Source: Sporosarcina sp. P32b
Lineage (GTDB): Bacteria > Bacillota > Bacilli > Bacillales_A > Planococcaceae
Direction: 5' to 3'
DNA: 64,000 nt
Assembly: GCF_002743335.1 (NCBI RefSeq)
Contig: NZ_PDZB01000001.1
Location: 186,001-250,000, forward strand
In this document: positions 38,947-48,252 of the stretch, in pieces
How the letters are laid out: every line of letters begins with the position of its first letter
How positions within the stretch are numbered: position 1 is the first letter of the stretch
Program-made: the position numbers and the translations under genes
The notes under the pieces: generated by a model
Database searches by the model: none
Told to the model about the DNA's origin: nothing
What the model saw: the letters and a program-made list of their open reading frames with translations, nothing else

Positions 38947-40206
38947 ATGATTCAAAAATATAATTGTTCAAATGGTGTACGTATTATCCATGAAAAGATG
39001 CCGCATTTACAGTCCGTAGCGATTGGTATCTGGGTTCATGCAGGTTCAGCTAATGAAACAAAAGAGCAAGAGGGTATCGCTCACTTTATTGAACACATGC
39101 TGTTTAAGGGAACAGATACACGAAGTGCTCGAATGATTGCTGAACAATTCGATCAGATTGGAGGCGATTTGAATGCCTTTACTTCTAAAGAAATGACCTG
39201 TTATTACACTACTGTTTTAAGTCATCATGCCTCATACGCATTGACAGTTTTATCCGATATGTTTTTCCATTCCCAGTTCAAAGAAGAAGAGATGGAAAAA
39301 GAGAAATCTGTCATACTGGATGAAATATCTTCTGTTGAAGACATGCCGGATGAAGATGTAGATGAAAGGTTATGGGCTGGAATGTTCCCGGAAGATGCAA
39401 TTGGAAAACCAGTAGGAGGACGAATTGAAACAATCAAGTCATTTACGAAAGAAATGGTCGAGGAATTCATGGTAAAACACTACCGTCCGGAAAACTTGGT
39501 AATTTCGATTGCAGGAAACTATGATGAACGTTTGATCAAGCTGATAGAAGCAAACTTCGGAAGCTATCAAGGTAAAGAACAATCCTCTGTTTCGATACTA
39601 GATGAAAGTGTACCGAACTTTACGGCACAACAAATCATCAAAGCAAAAGATATTGAACAAGCCCATGTATGCTTTGGTTATCCTTCCTTGCCTTCAACGC
39701 ACGATAAGATTTACGAGTTAAGTTTATTTGATAGTATCCTTGGCGGAACGATGTCTTCTAGGTTGTTTCAGGAAGTTCGAGAAAACCGCGGATTAGCCTA
39801 TTCGGTCTACACGTATTATGCTGCATATGAAAACGCTGGATCCTTTGTAATATATTGTGGCACCTCTCCTGAAAACTTTCAAGAGACGTATCGTACAATC
39901 GACCAGGTCATCGCAGAAGTACTTCATGACGGTCTAACAGATAAAGAATTACGCAATGCTAAAGAACAACTTAAAGGCAGTTTTGTGCTTGGTTTGGAAG
40001 GCTCTGAATCGCGGATGTACAGAAACGGCCGTAATGAATTAGTGCTTGGTAAACACCAAACCATTGATGAAGTGGTCGAACACATTGAAAATGTAGAAAA
40101 ACGAAGTGTTTATCGACTTGGACAGCAAATGTTGGCAAGTGATCGAGCGATATCGATAATCGCGCCTAAATCAAATATTCAACAATTAAAAAAACTGCAG
40201 AACTAG
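38947..40206 (+). CDS. mlpA: M16-family zinc peptidase (YmxG/MlpA)
   Basis: This 419-residue pitrilysin-family protein has the inverted zinc motif H46-FIE-H50 (HFIEHMLFKGT) and a downstream glutamate region (EEMEKEKSVILDEISSVEDM). The C-terminal half has the partner-fold signature FQEVRENRGLAYSVYTYYA. ATG 38947 is preceded by AAGGAG at 38933-38938; GTG 38938 overlaps that site. The B. subtilis relative near pnp is called MlpA/YmxG; its substrate is not known to me. B. subtilis ylxY, which lies between pnp and this gene there, is absent. Confidence 0.93.
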   Translation: MIQKYNCSNGVRIIHEKMPHLQSVAIGIWVHAGSANETKEQEGIAHFIEHMLFKGTDTRSARMIAEQFDQIGGDLNAFTSKEMTCYYTTVLSHHASYALTVLSDMFFHSQFKEEEMEKEKSVILDEISSVEDMPDEDVDERLWAGMFPEDAIGKPVGGRIETIKSFTKEMVEEFMVKHYRPENLVISIAGNYDERLIKLIEANFGSYQGKEQSSVSILDESVPNFTAQQIIKAKDIEQAHVCFGYPSLPSTHDKIYELSLFDSILGGTMSSRLFQEVRENRGLAYSVYTYYAAYENAGSFVIYCGTSPENFQETYRTIDQVIAEVLHDGLTDKELRNAKEQLKGSFVLGLEGSESRMYRNGRNELVLGKHQTIDEVVEHIENVEKRSVYRLGQQMLASDRAISIIAPKSNIQQLKKLQN

Positions 40207-40217
40207 TCGACTTCCCA

Positions 40218-40258
40218 CCTCCCATACATATGATGAAAGAGATCTTATATGAGGGAGG
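40218..40258 (+). promoter_or_regulatory. Hairpin that could mask the ymxH ribosome site
   Basis: CCTCCCATA (40218-40226) can pair with TATGAGGGAGG (40248-40258) with a 2-base bulge. The right arm contains GGGAGG, the ribosome-binding site for ATG 40265, so folding would block initiation. By eye only. Confidence 0.45.
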
Positions 40259-40264
40259 ACTTCC

Positions 40265-40543
40265 ATGCGATTATCAGAACTAGCACAAAAAGAGCTGATT
40301 CAAGTAGAAGAGGGCATGAGGTATGGCTTCTTGGCAGAAACTGATTTGCTGTTCGACCGCAAATCAGGAGCAATCATTGGATTTGAAATTCGGAAAAAGT
40401 TAGGGAAAACACTTTTTCGGCAAAAAGACCAGGATATTATTGAATATATTCCATGGCATGAAATTGTGCTGGTCGGGGAAGACAGAATTCTATTTGGCAA
40501 AACACATGAACTAAACAGAAAGGAAGTGGAAGGGTATGACTAA
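40265..40543 (+). CDS. ymxH: YlmC/YmxH-family PRC-barrel protein
   Basis: This 92-residue protein has the compact PRC-barrel pattern (MRLSELAQKELIQVEEGMRY, FDRKSGAIIGFEI, IPWHEIVLVGEDRILF). The YlmC/YmxH family is linked to sporulation genes in Bacillales; its function is unknown. It sits between the M16 peptidase and dpaA as in B. subtilis, and overlaps dpaA by 8 bases. Confidence 0.9.
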   Translation: MRLSELAQKELIQVEEGMRYGFLAETDLLFDRKSGAIIGFEIRKKLGKTLFRQKDQDIIEYIPWHEIVLVGEDRILFGKTHELNRKEVEGYD

Positions 40544-41342
40544 GTGGCTTGTAGTAGGGACTGATCAACGTTTGCGGATTGCCAATGAGCTTTTAGTAGA
40601 ATTAGGGATTGATAGTAAATATATAAATTCTGATACGTTTAATGATCAGTTGAAGCAAACCCTGATTGATACAAAGCCAGATCATCTTCTACTTCCTTTG
40701 TTGTTAATGGAACAAAGCATACCCGTCGACTATTTGAAAGAAGGCTCTTCTGTCTATTCCGGTAATTCTTCAGCGGAATGGAGACAAGAGCTTGCGAATA
40801 AAGGTATTTCGCATACGAATTATTTGGAAAATGAACACTTTATTTGGAGAAATGCTCAATTAACTGCAGAGGCGTTCGTTCATGTTTTTTATGAACAAAC
40901 CAAACGACAGATTGCGGGTAAGCATTTTTACATCGCAGGATTTGGCAGAGTAGGAAAAGCACTTGCCCATATATTAAAACAACTACAGGCTACTGTCACA
41001 ATAGCTGCGCGTGCTGATGAGCAACTAGCGGAAGCGGGGATCTTAGGATATAACACACTGCAGCTCAATGAAACGACACAATTCACACGTGGCTACTTAC
41101 TGAACACTATTCCTGCACCGTGGCTCGATTTAAATCAAAGTGGTGCTGTTCATGTTTTTGATGTTTCTTCAGCACCCGGGTGCCTAAAGCATGCCGATTC
41201 CTCTGAATACTATACGATACACCTCAAATTGCCCGGGAAGCACTTTCCCGAGGATGCGGCAGCTGTATTGGTTGACGCGATTTTGAGAATAAGTATAGAT
41301 GAAAGGGGAACTAAATGCTCAAAGGAAAACGAATCGGATTAG
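40536..41342 (+). CDS. dpaA: Dipicolinate synthase subunit A
   Basis: The 268-residue product is about 30 residues shorter than B. subtilis SpoVFA. It has a divergent N-terminal domain and a Rossmann NAD(P)-binding motif at G135-FGRVGKA. The C-terminal part contains FDVSSAPGC and HLKLPGKHFPEDAA, which match the subunit A family. With DpaB it converts a lysine-pathway intermediate to dipicolinic acid, the Ca-binding solute of the spore core, in the mother cell. The GGAAGTGGAAGGG site lies at the 3' end of ymxH. The last 28 bases overlap dpaB. Confidence 0.92.
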   Translation: MTKWLVVGTDQRLRIANELLVELGIDSKYINSDTFNDQLKQTLIDTKPDHLLLPLLLMEQSIPVDYLKEGSSVYSGNSSAEWRQELANKGISHTNYLENEHFIWRNAQLTAEAFVHVFYEQTKRQIAGKHFYIAGFGRVGKALAHILKQLQATVTIAARADEQLAEAGILGYNTLQLNETTQFTRGYLLNTIPAPWLDLNQSGAVHVFDVSSAPGCLKHADSSEYYTIHLKLPGKHFPEDAAAVLVDAILRISIDERGTKCSKENESD

Positions 41343-41905
41343 GCATCACTGCTTCGCACTGCACATATGACCAATTGCTTCCGATGATCGCTTCGTTGCA
41401 AAAGGAAGGAGCGATTGTCGTTCCAATCATTACACATTCAGTTCTTCATGCTGCAACGCGTTTTGGTACAGGTGAAGAGTGGATTAAACGAATAGAAGAG
41501 GCGACTGGCGAGAAGGTAGTGTCAAGTATTGTCGAAGCCGAACCATTTGGTCCATCCAATCCACTAGACTGCATGGTAATTTCACCGCTCACAGGTAACT
41601 CCATGAGTAGGTTCGCTAATGCCGCTACTGACTCACCTGTTTTGATGGCAGCCAAAGCCACATTGCGTAATGGTAAACCAGTAGTACTTGGTATATCTAC
41701 AAATGACGCATTAGGGCTTAATGGAATGAATCTCATGAAGTTATTGAATATGAAACATGTCTTTTTTATTCCGTTTGGTCAAGACGATTGCATAAAAAAG
41801 CCGAACTCTTTAATATCGGATTTCTCATTACTACCCGCTACTGTTGCATCCGCAATAGAAAGCAAGCAATTGCAGCCATTACTAATCATTCATAATAATG
41901 CATGA
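41315..41905 (+). CDS. dpaB: Dipicolinate synthase subunit B
   Basis: This 196-residue flavoprotein-like subunit (SpoVFB) has GLGITASHCTYDQLLPMI, AEPFGPSNPLDCMVISPLTG and GNSMSRFANAATDSPVLMA with KATLRNGKPVVL. The fold resembles Dfp/UbiX-type flavoproteins. AAGGGGAAC precedes ATG 41315. It partners with DpaA and its presence indicates an endospore former. The asd-dapA genes that follow supply the same pathway. Confidence 0.96.
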   Translation: MLKGKRIGLGITASHCTYDQLLPMIASLQKEGAIVVPIITHSVLHAATRFGTGEEWIKRIEEATGEKVVSSIVEAEPFGPSNPLDCMVISPLTGNSMSRFANAATDSPVLMAAKATLRNGKPVVLGISTNDALGLNGMNLMKLLNMKHVFFIPFGQDDCIKKPNSLISDFSLLPATVASAIESKQLQPLLIIHNNA

Positions 41906-41912
41906 AAATAGA

Positions 41913-41941
41913 TTTTTAAATTCTGCAAAATATGTTATAAT
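41913..41941 (+). promoter_or_regulatory. Promoter of asd
   Basis: A perfect TATAAT (41936-41941) with an extended TG (TGTTATAAT) lies 17 bases after TTTTTA (41913-41918). Transcription would start near 41948, giving a 75-base leader. Confidence 0.7.
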
Positions 41942-41952
41942 TCGTTCAATAA

Positions 41953-42008
41953 CAATTAACGAGACAAGGACATAACCATCTGTCCTTAATATTGCTTGTT
42001 AATAATTG
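41953..42008 (+). promoter_or_regulatory. Structured asd leader, two nested helices
   Basis: AAGGACA (41966-41972) pairs perfectly with TGTCCTT (41981-41987). Outside it CAATTAAC (41953-41960) can pair with GTTA-ATA-ATTG (41998-42008) with a 3-base bulge. The outer arm ends at the asd ribosome site (GAAAGGAAG). It is too short for a lysine riboswitch; no known class is recognised. Confidence 0.45.
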
Positions 42009-42022
42009 AAAGGAAGATATAG

Positions 42023-43048
42023 ATGAAGAATGTTAATGTTGCAATTGTCGGCGCGACCGGAGCTGTAGGAACAAAAATACTTGAGAAATTGGTGGAACGT
42101 AATTTCCCTGCCACTTCCATTAAGCTACTTGCATCTAAACGTTCTGCGGGCAACGAAATCAAAGCGGGTGGAAAAACGTACATTGTACAAGAAACAACAC
42201 CGGAAGCTTTTGAAGGTATCGACATTGCATTCTTTAGTGCAGGTGGGAATATCTCTGAGAAGTTTGCACAAGATGCAGTGAAGAGCGGAGCGGTTGTAAT
42301 TGATAACACAAGTGCATTCCGAATGGACCCTAACACACCACTCGTTGTTCCGGAAGTAAATCCACAAGAGTTGAAAAATCATTCAGGTATCATTGCGAAT
42401 CCAAACTGTTCTACAATTCAGATGGTAGCAGCATTGAAGCCTATTAAAGATCAATATGGACTTAACAAGCTAATCGTATCTACTTACCAGGCAGTCTCAG
42501 GTGCTGGTGTGGAAGCGATTGAAGAACTAGCAGAACAAAGCAAGCAATTCACGGATCGTAGTGAAATTGAGGCAGGAGTATTACCATCCGCTTCTGCAAA
42601 GCGTCATTATCCGATTGCATTCAACGCGATCCCACAGATTGATTCATTTGATGAATCGGGCTATACATTGGAAGAACTGAAAATGATCAATGAAACGAAG
42701 AAAATATTCGGCGATCAAAACATGGCAGTAGCAGCCACTTGTGTCAGATTACCGGTTGTATCCGGACATTCAGAATCCGTCTATATTGAAATTGATCAAG
42801 ATAACGTTACGGTTAAAGATATCCAGTCATTGATGGAGAATGCCCCAGGAATTGTCTTGCAGGATGATCCCGCTTCACAACTATATCCAATGCCGCTTTA
42901 TGCAGAAGATAAAGATGAAGTATTTGTAGGAAGAATTCGTAAAGACTTGGATAACCCAAAAGGATTCCATCTCTGGATTGTCTCCGATAATTTATTAAAA
43001 GGTGCTGCATTAAACTCTGTGCAAATCGCAGAGGCTCTTATTAAATAA
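42023..43048 (+). CDS. asd: Aspartate-semialdehyde dehydrogenase
   Basis: This 341-residue enzyme has the N-terminal NADP motif VAIVGATGAVGTKILE and the catalytic Cys C129 in NPNCSTIQMVAAL. Later segments include STYQAVSGAGVEAIEEL and VAATCVRLPVVSGHSESVYIE. It reduces aspartyl phosphate to the semialdehyde, at the branch to lysine, diaminopimelate, threonine and methionine. In B. subtilis it is followed by dapG (aspartokinase) and dapA; here dapA follows directly. Confidence 0.98.
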   Translation: MKNVNVAIVGATGAVGTKILEKLVERNFPATSIKLLASKRSAGNEIKAGGKTYIVQETTPEAFEGIDIAFFSAGGNISEKFAQDAVKSGAVVIDNTSAFRMDPNTPLVVPEVNPQELKNHSGIIANPNCSTIQMVAALKPIKDQYGLNKLIVSTYQAVSGAGVEAIEELAEQSKQFTDRSEIEAGVLPSASAKRHYPIAFNAIPQIDSFDESGYTLEELKMINETKKIFGDQNMAVAATCVRLPVVSGHSESVYIEIDQDNVTVKDIQSLMENAPGIVLQDDPASQLYPMPLYAEDKDEVFVGRIRKDLDNPKGFHLWIVSDNLLKGAALNSVQIAEALIK

Positions 43049-43094
43049 ATTTTGTAGGTAGATTTATGAATGATAACGTAAAGGAATGATCTAT

Positions 43095-43985
43095 GTGCAA
43101 CTTGGAAATGTAGGGACAGCAATGGTCACCCCTTTTTCTCCTGACGGCACGATTGATTACGTTCAAACAGCGATCTTACTTGAGCATTTAATCGCAAATG
43201 GGACAGATTCTGTCATCGTCAGTGGTACGACTGGTGAATCACCAACGCTTACCATTACGGAGAAGAAGGAATTACTGGACTTTGTAATAAAGGTTGTGAA
43301 TAAGCGTATTCCGGTGATAGCAGGTACGGGGACAAACAATACTACCGAATCTATAGAGCTGACTAAGGCCGCTGAGCTATCAGGGGCTGACGGAATTATG
43401 CTGGTGACACCTTACTATAATAAGCCAGACCAAAAAGGAATGTATGCACACTTTTCTAAAATTGCTAATGTTACGGCATTGCCTGTATTGCTATATAATA
43501 TTCCAAGTCGTTCCATCGTCAACTTGCTTCCGGAGACGGTTATTGCATTATCGAAAATAGATAATATTAAAGCAGTCAAAGAAGCAAGTGGAAATTTGGA
43601 GCAGATGGCAGAAATCATTGAAGGAACTGCTGAAGATTTTGAAGTATACAGTGGAGACGACGGGCTGACTTTGCCATTGCTTGCAATTGGCGGAAGAGGA
43701 ATTATTTCAGTTTCTGCACACGTGGTAGGCAATGAAATGCAAAAAATGATTCAAGCGTTCCAAAACGGCAATATAAAAGAAGCTGCTGACCTCCATCGTT
43801 CATTATTACCGATATTCAAAGCGTTATTCTCAAAGCCGAATCCTGTGCCTGTGAAATACGCGCTAGGAAAAGCAGGTGTACCAACGGGTGGCGTTCGTTT
43901 ACCACTTATAGAAATGGACGAAAGTGAAGCCGCGATAATCGATGAAGTGCTTGAAAAATTTGAAAAAAGAACACGGATTCTGTAA
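43095..43985 (+). CDS. dapA: 4-hydroxy-tetrahydrodipicolinate synthase
   Basis: This 296-residue TIM-barrel enzyme has the Schiff-base lysine K162 in AVKEASGN. It also shows GTTGESPTLT, VTPYYNKPDQKGMYAHF and the active-site Tyr of LYNIPSRS. It condenses pyruvate with aspartate semialdehyde, committing to diaminopimelate, lysine and dipicolinate. I choose GTG 43095, nine bases after AAGGA; it gives the family N-terminus MQLGNVGTAMVTPF. ATG 43086 directly abuts the ribosome site. A terminator follows. Confidence 0.97.
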   Translation: MQLGNVGTAMVTPFSPDGTIDYVQTAILLEHLIANGTDSVIVSGTTGESPTLTITEKKELLDFVIKVVNKRIPVIAGTGTNNTTESIELTKAAELSGADGIMLVTPYYNKPDQKGMYAHFSKIANVTALPVLLYNIPSRSIVNLLPETVIALSKIDNIKAVKEASGNLEQMAEIIEGTAEDFEVYSGDDGLTLPLLAIGGRGIISVSAHVVGNEMQKMIQAFQNGNIKEAADLHRSLLPIFKALFSKPNPVPVKYALGKAGVPTGGVRLPLIEMDESEAAIIDEVLEKFEKRTRIL

Positions 43986-43990
43986 TAAAC

Positions 43991-44021
43991 AAAAGCCGGA
44001 CGACCATTCCGGCTTTTTTTG
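43991..44021 (+). terminator. Intrinsic terminator after dapA
   Basis: AAGCCGGA pairs with TCCGGCTT around a 9-base loop, followed by a seven-T run. Confidence 0.94.
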
Positions 44022-44022
44022 T

Positions 44023-44052
44023 TTGTACTGAACGCCTACTATCTCGTATAAT
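44023..44052 (+). promoter_or_regulatory. Promoter of rnjB
   Basis: A perfect TATAAT (44047-44052) lies 18 bases after TTGTAC (44023-44028, 3 of 6 to consensus). The gene before it ends in a terminator, so a promoter is needed here. Confidence 0.65.
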
Positions 44053-44098
44053 GGTGTTTAGTCGTTGTGGGCGGGAATAGAATATAGGAGGAAACAAT

Positions 44099-45766
44099 GT
44101 GACGAAAATACAAAATGAATTAATTAGAGTGATTCCACTGGGTGGAGTAGGGGAAATTGGAAAGTCTATGTATGTCGTTGAAGTCGACGATGAACTATTT
44201 GTTATGGATTCAGGATTAATGTTCCCAGAAACGGAAATGCTAGGTATTGACTTTGTAATACCTGATATGACGTATCTGGAAGAAAATAAAGATCGGATCA
44301 AAGGAATCTTCTTAACTCACGGTCATGAAGATGCAATAGGATCTATCGCTTATTTATTGCAGAAAGTACAAGCTCCTGTCTACGGTACAAAGTTGACATT
44401 AGCGTTAGCGAAAGAACATTTGAAGAAAATGCCGGCACCATCTAATGTCCGCTTCTTTGAAGTGACAAGCAAAAGCCGGATGAACTTCAAGCGCACGCAT
44501 GTGACATTCTTTTACACGACGCACAGTATTCCGGATTCTCTAGGAATTGTCTTCCATACAAGTGAAGGTGCCATCGTTAATACAGGAGAGTTTAAATTTG
44601 ACCAAGCAGCGAAAGGCAAATATCGCCCTGATTTTGCGAAAATGGCTACTCTTGGTGAAGAGGGTGTCTTTATCTTGATGTCCGATTCTACAGAAGCAGA
44701 ACGTCCGGGGTATACGACGTCTGAATCTGTAATCGAAAAACGTCTATTCAAAACATTCCATGAAGCGCAAGGAAGAATTCTAGTAGCTTTGTATGCATCA
44801 AACTTCATTCGAATTCAGCAAGTACTAGACCAGGCAGCTGCAAAGAAAAAGAAAGTTGCGGTTGTTGGTAAAAGTTTGGAGAGCTACTTTGAAGTTGGGT
44901 TAAAACTAGGCTATTTACAAGTGGAAGAAGATGTAGTCATTCCAGTAAAAGACATGGAGCGCTATGATGATCAGGATATCGTGATTATTGTAACGGGTAA
45001 CCAAGGTGAGCCACTGGAAGCGTTAGAGAAAATCGTCCGTAAACATCATAGAGAAATTAATATCAAAAGTTCAGATACAGTATTGATTACATTTACGCCA
45101 TCACCTGTTATGGAAACTTCCATGTACAAAATGATGAATGAGCTAGCAAAGGCTGGAGCGACTGTACTGACGTCCACACGAAATGTACACGTTTCCGGTC
45201 ACGGTTCTGCTGAAGATTTAAAAATGATGTTAAACTTAATGCAACCTAAATACTTTATTCCGATTCAAGGGGAATATCGTATGCTGATTGCACATTCTAA
45301 GCTCGCTCAAGAAATTGGTCTCCCTAAAAACCGAATCTTCATTGCGGATAAAGGTGATATTGTTGAATTTAAGAATGAAAAGCTTCGTATGGCAGGCAGA
45401 GTACAGGCTGGTAATGTTTTGATCGATGGTATTGGTGTAGGCGATGTAGGAAACATCGTGTTGCGTGATCGCAAGTTGTTATCGCAAGACGGAATCTTTA
45501 CAGTCGTTGTAACGTTGAACAGAAAGCAAAAACGTATTGCTGCAGGACCGGAAGTCGTCTCTAGAGGCTTCGTCTATGTGCGCGAATCAGAGGAATTATT
45601 TGAAGAAGCGACAAAACTGATCACTAAAATTGTCGAGAAGTATGTGAATAAAGAAACGTTTGAATGGACAAACATTAAACAAGAGATCCGTGAGACATTG
45701 AGTTCGTATTTATATCAGCAAACAAAACGTCGCCCAATGATTATCCCAATCATCATGGAATACTGA
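44099..45766 (+). CDS. rnjB: Ribonuclease J2
   Basis: This 555-residue metallo-beta-lactamase/beta-CASP ribonuclease is exactly the B. subtilis J2 length. Its metal motif reads H74-G-H76-E-D78-A79, so the His that follows Asp in RNase J1 (HxHxDH) is replaced by Ala, as in J2 proteins, which have weak catalytic activity. The C-terminal HVSGHGSAEDLKMML region is present. RNase J2 pairs with J1 in 5'-3' exo- and endonucleolytic RNA decay. The start is GTG 44099, seven bases after AGGAGG; ATG 44097 is out of frame and hits TGA at once. Confidence 0.95.
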   Translation: MTKIQNELIRVIPLGGVGEIGKSMYVVEVDDELFVMDSGLMFPETEMLGIDFVIPDMTYLEENKDRIKGIFLTHGHEDAIGSIAYLLQKVQAPVYGTKLTLALAKEHLKKMPAPSNVRFFEVTSKSRMNFKRTHVTFFYTTHSIPDSLGIVFHTSEGAIVNTGEFKFDQAAKGKYRPDFAKMATLGEEGVFILMSDSTEAERPGYTTSESVIEKRLFKTFHEAQGRILVALYASNFIRIQQVLDQAAAKKKKVAVVGKSLESYFEVGLKLGYLQVEEDVVIPVKDMERYDDQDIVIIVTGNQGEPLEALEKIVRKHHREINIKSSDTVLITFTPSPVMETSMYKMMNELAKAGATVLTSTRNVHVSGHGSAEDLKMMLNLMQPKYFIPIQGEYRMLIAHSKLAQEIGLPKNRIFIADKGDIVEFKNEKLRMAGRVQAGNVLIDGIGVGDVGNIVLRDRKLLSQDGIFTVVVTLNRKQKRIAAGPEVVSRGFVYVRESEELFEEATKLITKIVEKYVNKETFEWTNIKQEIRETLSSYLYQQTKRRPMIIPIIMEY

Positions 45767-45801
45767 TCCATACTGTTTGTTGACGAATTAAAGAACAACT
45801 G

Positions 45802-45836
45802 GATTTCCATGCCTTTACGGCTGGAAATCTTTTTTT
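45802..45836 (+). terminator. Intrinsic terminator after rnjB
   Basis: GATTTCCATGCC pairs with GGCTGGAAATC (one mismatch) around TTTAC, followed by a seven-T run. Confidence 0.9.
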
Positions 45837-45854
45837 CAGAAAGGGGGTTAGCAA

Positions 45855-48197
45855 ATGGCGAAGAAACGTGCTAAAAAGAGAGCGCCAGCCAAGAAAAGAC
45901 AACAGAAAAAACAGCAAAGTCAAATGCAACCGCTCTGGTTTGAAATTTTAGGTGTCGTCTTAATTGGTATCGCAATAATCATGATCTTTGAATTTGGTAT
46001 TATTGGCCAGGGTTTATCGGCTTTTTCTCGATTTTTATTAGGTAACTGGTATGTTGCATTGCCATTTTTGATTATTGTGCAAGCGTTGATTTTCATGATC
46101 AAAAGACAAATTGGCGGCTATAAGCACCGAATCGTCATCGGTTGTTTATTCATTTTAAGTAGTATGCTGTTGTTCAGTCATGTTCATTTATTTCAGACAT
46201 TGTACGAAAGTAAAGTTCTGATGTCCAATTCTGCACTTAAGGAGACATGGAAAGTTCTGATCACTAATGATGGCATACATGACCAAACAGGGACGCTGGG
46301 TGGCGGTATGCTGGGCGCTGTACTGTTCGCAATGTTTTACTCATTAGTAGATTCATCAGGCGCTACAGTGGCTGGTGTGCTGTTACTGCTCATTGGTATC
46401 ATCTTGCTGACAGGAAAGGCCTTGATTCCGTTTCTAGTAGAGCAAACACCGATCTTTGTGAATGATATAAAGAAGAAGTGGGCAGCGAGGGAAAAGAAAT
46501 CAGTTAAGTCACCTGAAGAAAAACGTAAAGAAAGTGCGCGAAGCAATAGAAAGAATAAGCCTAAGCCGGTAACGACACTTGAAACGGAAGTAGTACAAGA
46601 ATATCCGGAACCGGCAAGTGAACCGATTATCTCTAGCTTCACGGCGAAAATCGAACAGGCTGCACAACCAGAGATGGTACAACAAAAGCAGTCGAAAGTT
46701 AAAGAGGACGCAACTCTTGATCCTAAAGACCCTGCGGTTGATTATCCAGTAATGGGTGGAGAACAAGAAAACGAATCGTATATTTTACCATCCGTCAATC
46801 TTTTGGAACCACCTGTAGCAAGTGATCAGTCTGGAGAATATGATTTAATCCAAGCGAACGCCAAAAAACTAGAGAAAACGTTCCTAAGCTTTGGAGTCAA
46901 GGCACGCGTAACACAAGTCCATTTAGGACCAGCCGTCACTAAATATGAAATCCTGCCTGATACGGGTGTGAAAGTAAGCCGCATTGTTAGTCTAGCGGAC
47001 GATATTGCCTTGGCATTGGCAGCCAGTGGTATTCGTATTGAAGCGCCAATCCCTGGTAAATCAGCAGTGGGAATCGAAGTACCGAACACTGCAGTAGCAA
47101 TGGTAAGTTTACGTGAAGTGCTCGAATCTAAGGAGAATAGTCCTCCAGAGTCCAAGTTACTAGTAGGTTTAGGACGTGATGTAACGGGACAAGCCATGAT
47201 GACGGAACTCAATAAAATGCCTCACGTATTAATTGCAGGTGCTACAGGTAGCGGTAAAAGTGTTTGTGTCAACGGCATCATTATGAGTATTATCATGCGG
47301 GCGAAGCCACATGAAGTAAAAATGATGATGATCGATCCCAAAATGGTAGAGTTGAACGTTTTCAATGGCATTCCACATTTGTTGGCGCCTGTTGTCACGG
47401 ACCCGAGAAAAGCAGCGCAAGCATTGCAACGTGTTGTGTCCGAGATGGAACGTAGATATGAGTTATTCTCCCATACCGGCACGCGAAATATCGAAGGGTA
47501 TAATAACCATATTGAACAATGGAATGAAGATCACGATGAGAAACATCCGCGCATGCCATATATAGTTGTCATAGTAGACGAGCTGGCAGACTTAATGATG
47601 GTGGCGTCAAGTGACGTAGAAGATTCCATCACACGTCTCGCACAGATGGCAAGAGCAGCGGGAATTCATTTAATCATCGCTACTCAGCGTCCAAGTGTTG
47701 ATGTGATCACGGGTATCATCAAGGCTAATATCCCTTCCCGAATTGCATTTGCTGTATCTTCAGCGATCGACTCGCGGACTATTTTGGACGGTGGCGGTGC
47801 GGAGAAGTTACTAGGGCGAGGAGATATGTTATTCCTGCCAGCTGGCGCTTCAAAACCTACGCGTATTCAAGGCGCATTTGTCTCAGATGAAGAGGTAGAA
47901 GCGGTAGTGAACTTCGTGATCGAACAGCAAAAAGCTCAATATCAAGAAGAAATGATTCCGACTGAAGTAGAAGTGGTAGCGCCACATGAAGAAACCGATG
48001 ATTTATATGATGAAGCGGTACAGATGGTAGTCGATATGCAAACTGCTTCTGTTTCAATGATTCAGCGTCGTTTCCGAGTTGGTTATGCAAGAGCTGCACG
48101 TATAGTGGATCAAATGGAAGCGCGGGGAGTCGTTGGACCGCCTGAGGGCAGTAAGCCAAGACACGTACTACTTACTAAGTCAGAGCTGGAAATGTAA
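45855..48197 (+). CDS. ftsK: DNA translocase FtsK/SpoIIIE
   Basis: This 780-residue protein starts with a Lys/Arg-rich stretch, then about four membrane helices (residues 30-200). A charged linker follows, then the FtsK motor with Walker A G462-ATGSGKS469, Walker [14 protein letters not shown] and [21 protein letters not shown]. The C-terminal winged-helix gamma domain (about 715-780, [23 protein letters not shown]) reads DNA orientation sequences. Its position after rnjB matches SpoIIIE, which pumps the chromosome into the forespore and clears DNA from septa. B. subtilis tepA lies just upstream there; it is absent here. Confidence 0.97.
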   Translation: MAKKRAKKRAPAKKRQQKKQQSQMQPLWFEILGVVLIGIAIIMIFEFGIIGQGLSAFSRFLLGNWYVALPFLIIVQALIFMIKRQIGGYKHRIVIGCLFILSSMLLFSHVHLFQTLYESKVLMSNSALKETWKVLITNDGIHDQTGTLGGGMLGAVLFAMFYSLVDSSGATVAGVLLLLIGIILLTGKALIPFLVEQTPIFVNDIKKKWAAREKKSVKSPEEKRKESARSNRKNKPKPVTTLETEVVQEYPEPASEPIISSFTAKIEQAAQPEMVQQKQSKVKEDATLDPKDPAVDYPVMGGEQENESYILPSVNLLEPPVASDQSGEYDLIQANAKKLEKTFLSFGVKARVTQVHLGPAVTKYEILPDTGVKVSRIVSLADDIALALAASGIRIEAPIPGKSAVGIEVPNTAVAMVSLREVLESKENSPPESKLLVGLGRDVTGQAMMTELNKMPHVLIAGATGSGKSVCVNGIIMSIIMRAKPHEVKMMMIDPKMVELNVFNGIPHLLAPVVTDPRKAAQALQRVVSEMERRYELFSHTGTRNIEGYNNHIEQWNEDHDEKHPRMPYIVVIVDELADLMMVASSDVEDSITRLAQMARAAGIHLIIATQRPSVDVITGIIKANIPSRIAFAVSSAIDSRTILDGGGAEKLLGRGDMLFLPAGASKPTRIQGAFVSDEEVEAVVNFVIEQQKAQYQEEMIPTEVEVVAPHEETDDLYDEAVQMVVDMQTASVSMIQRRFRVGYARAARIVDQMEARGVVGPPEGSKPRHVLLTKSELEM

Positions 48198-48252
48198 GGA
48201 TTCGTTCGTCTTTATTTTGATAAGTCAAAGTTATTCGTGATTTTGGCTAGAT

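Noticed and set aside
40536-41342. dpaA as a truncated pseudogene
   Set aside because: It is shorter than B. subtilis SpoVFA but continuous, with the Rossmann motif, C-terminal motifs and proper overlaps with both neighbours; it looks intact.
41906-42022. Lysine riboswitch before asd
   Set aside because: The leader is about 75 bases, far shorter than the lysine riboswitch, and lacks its core.
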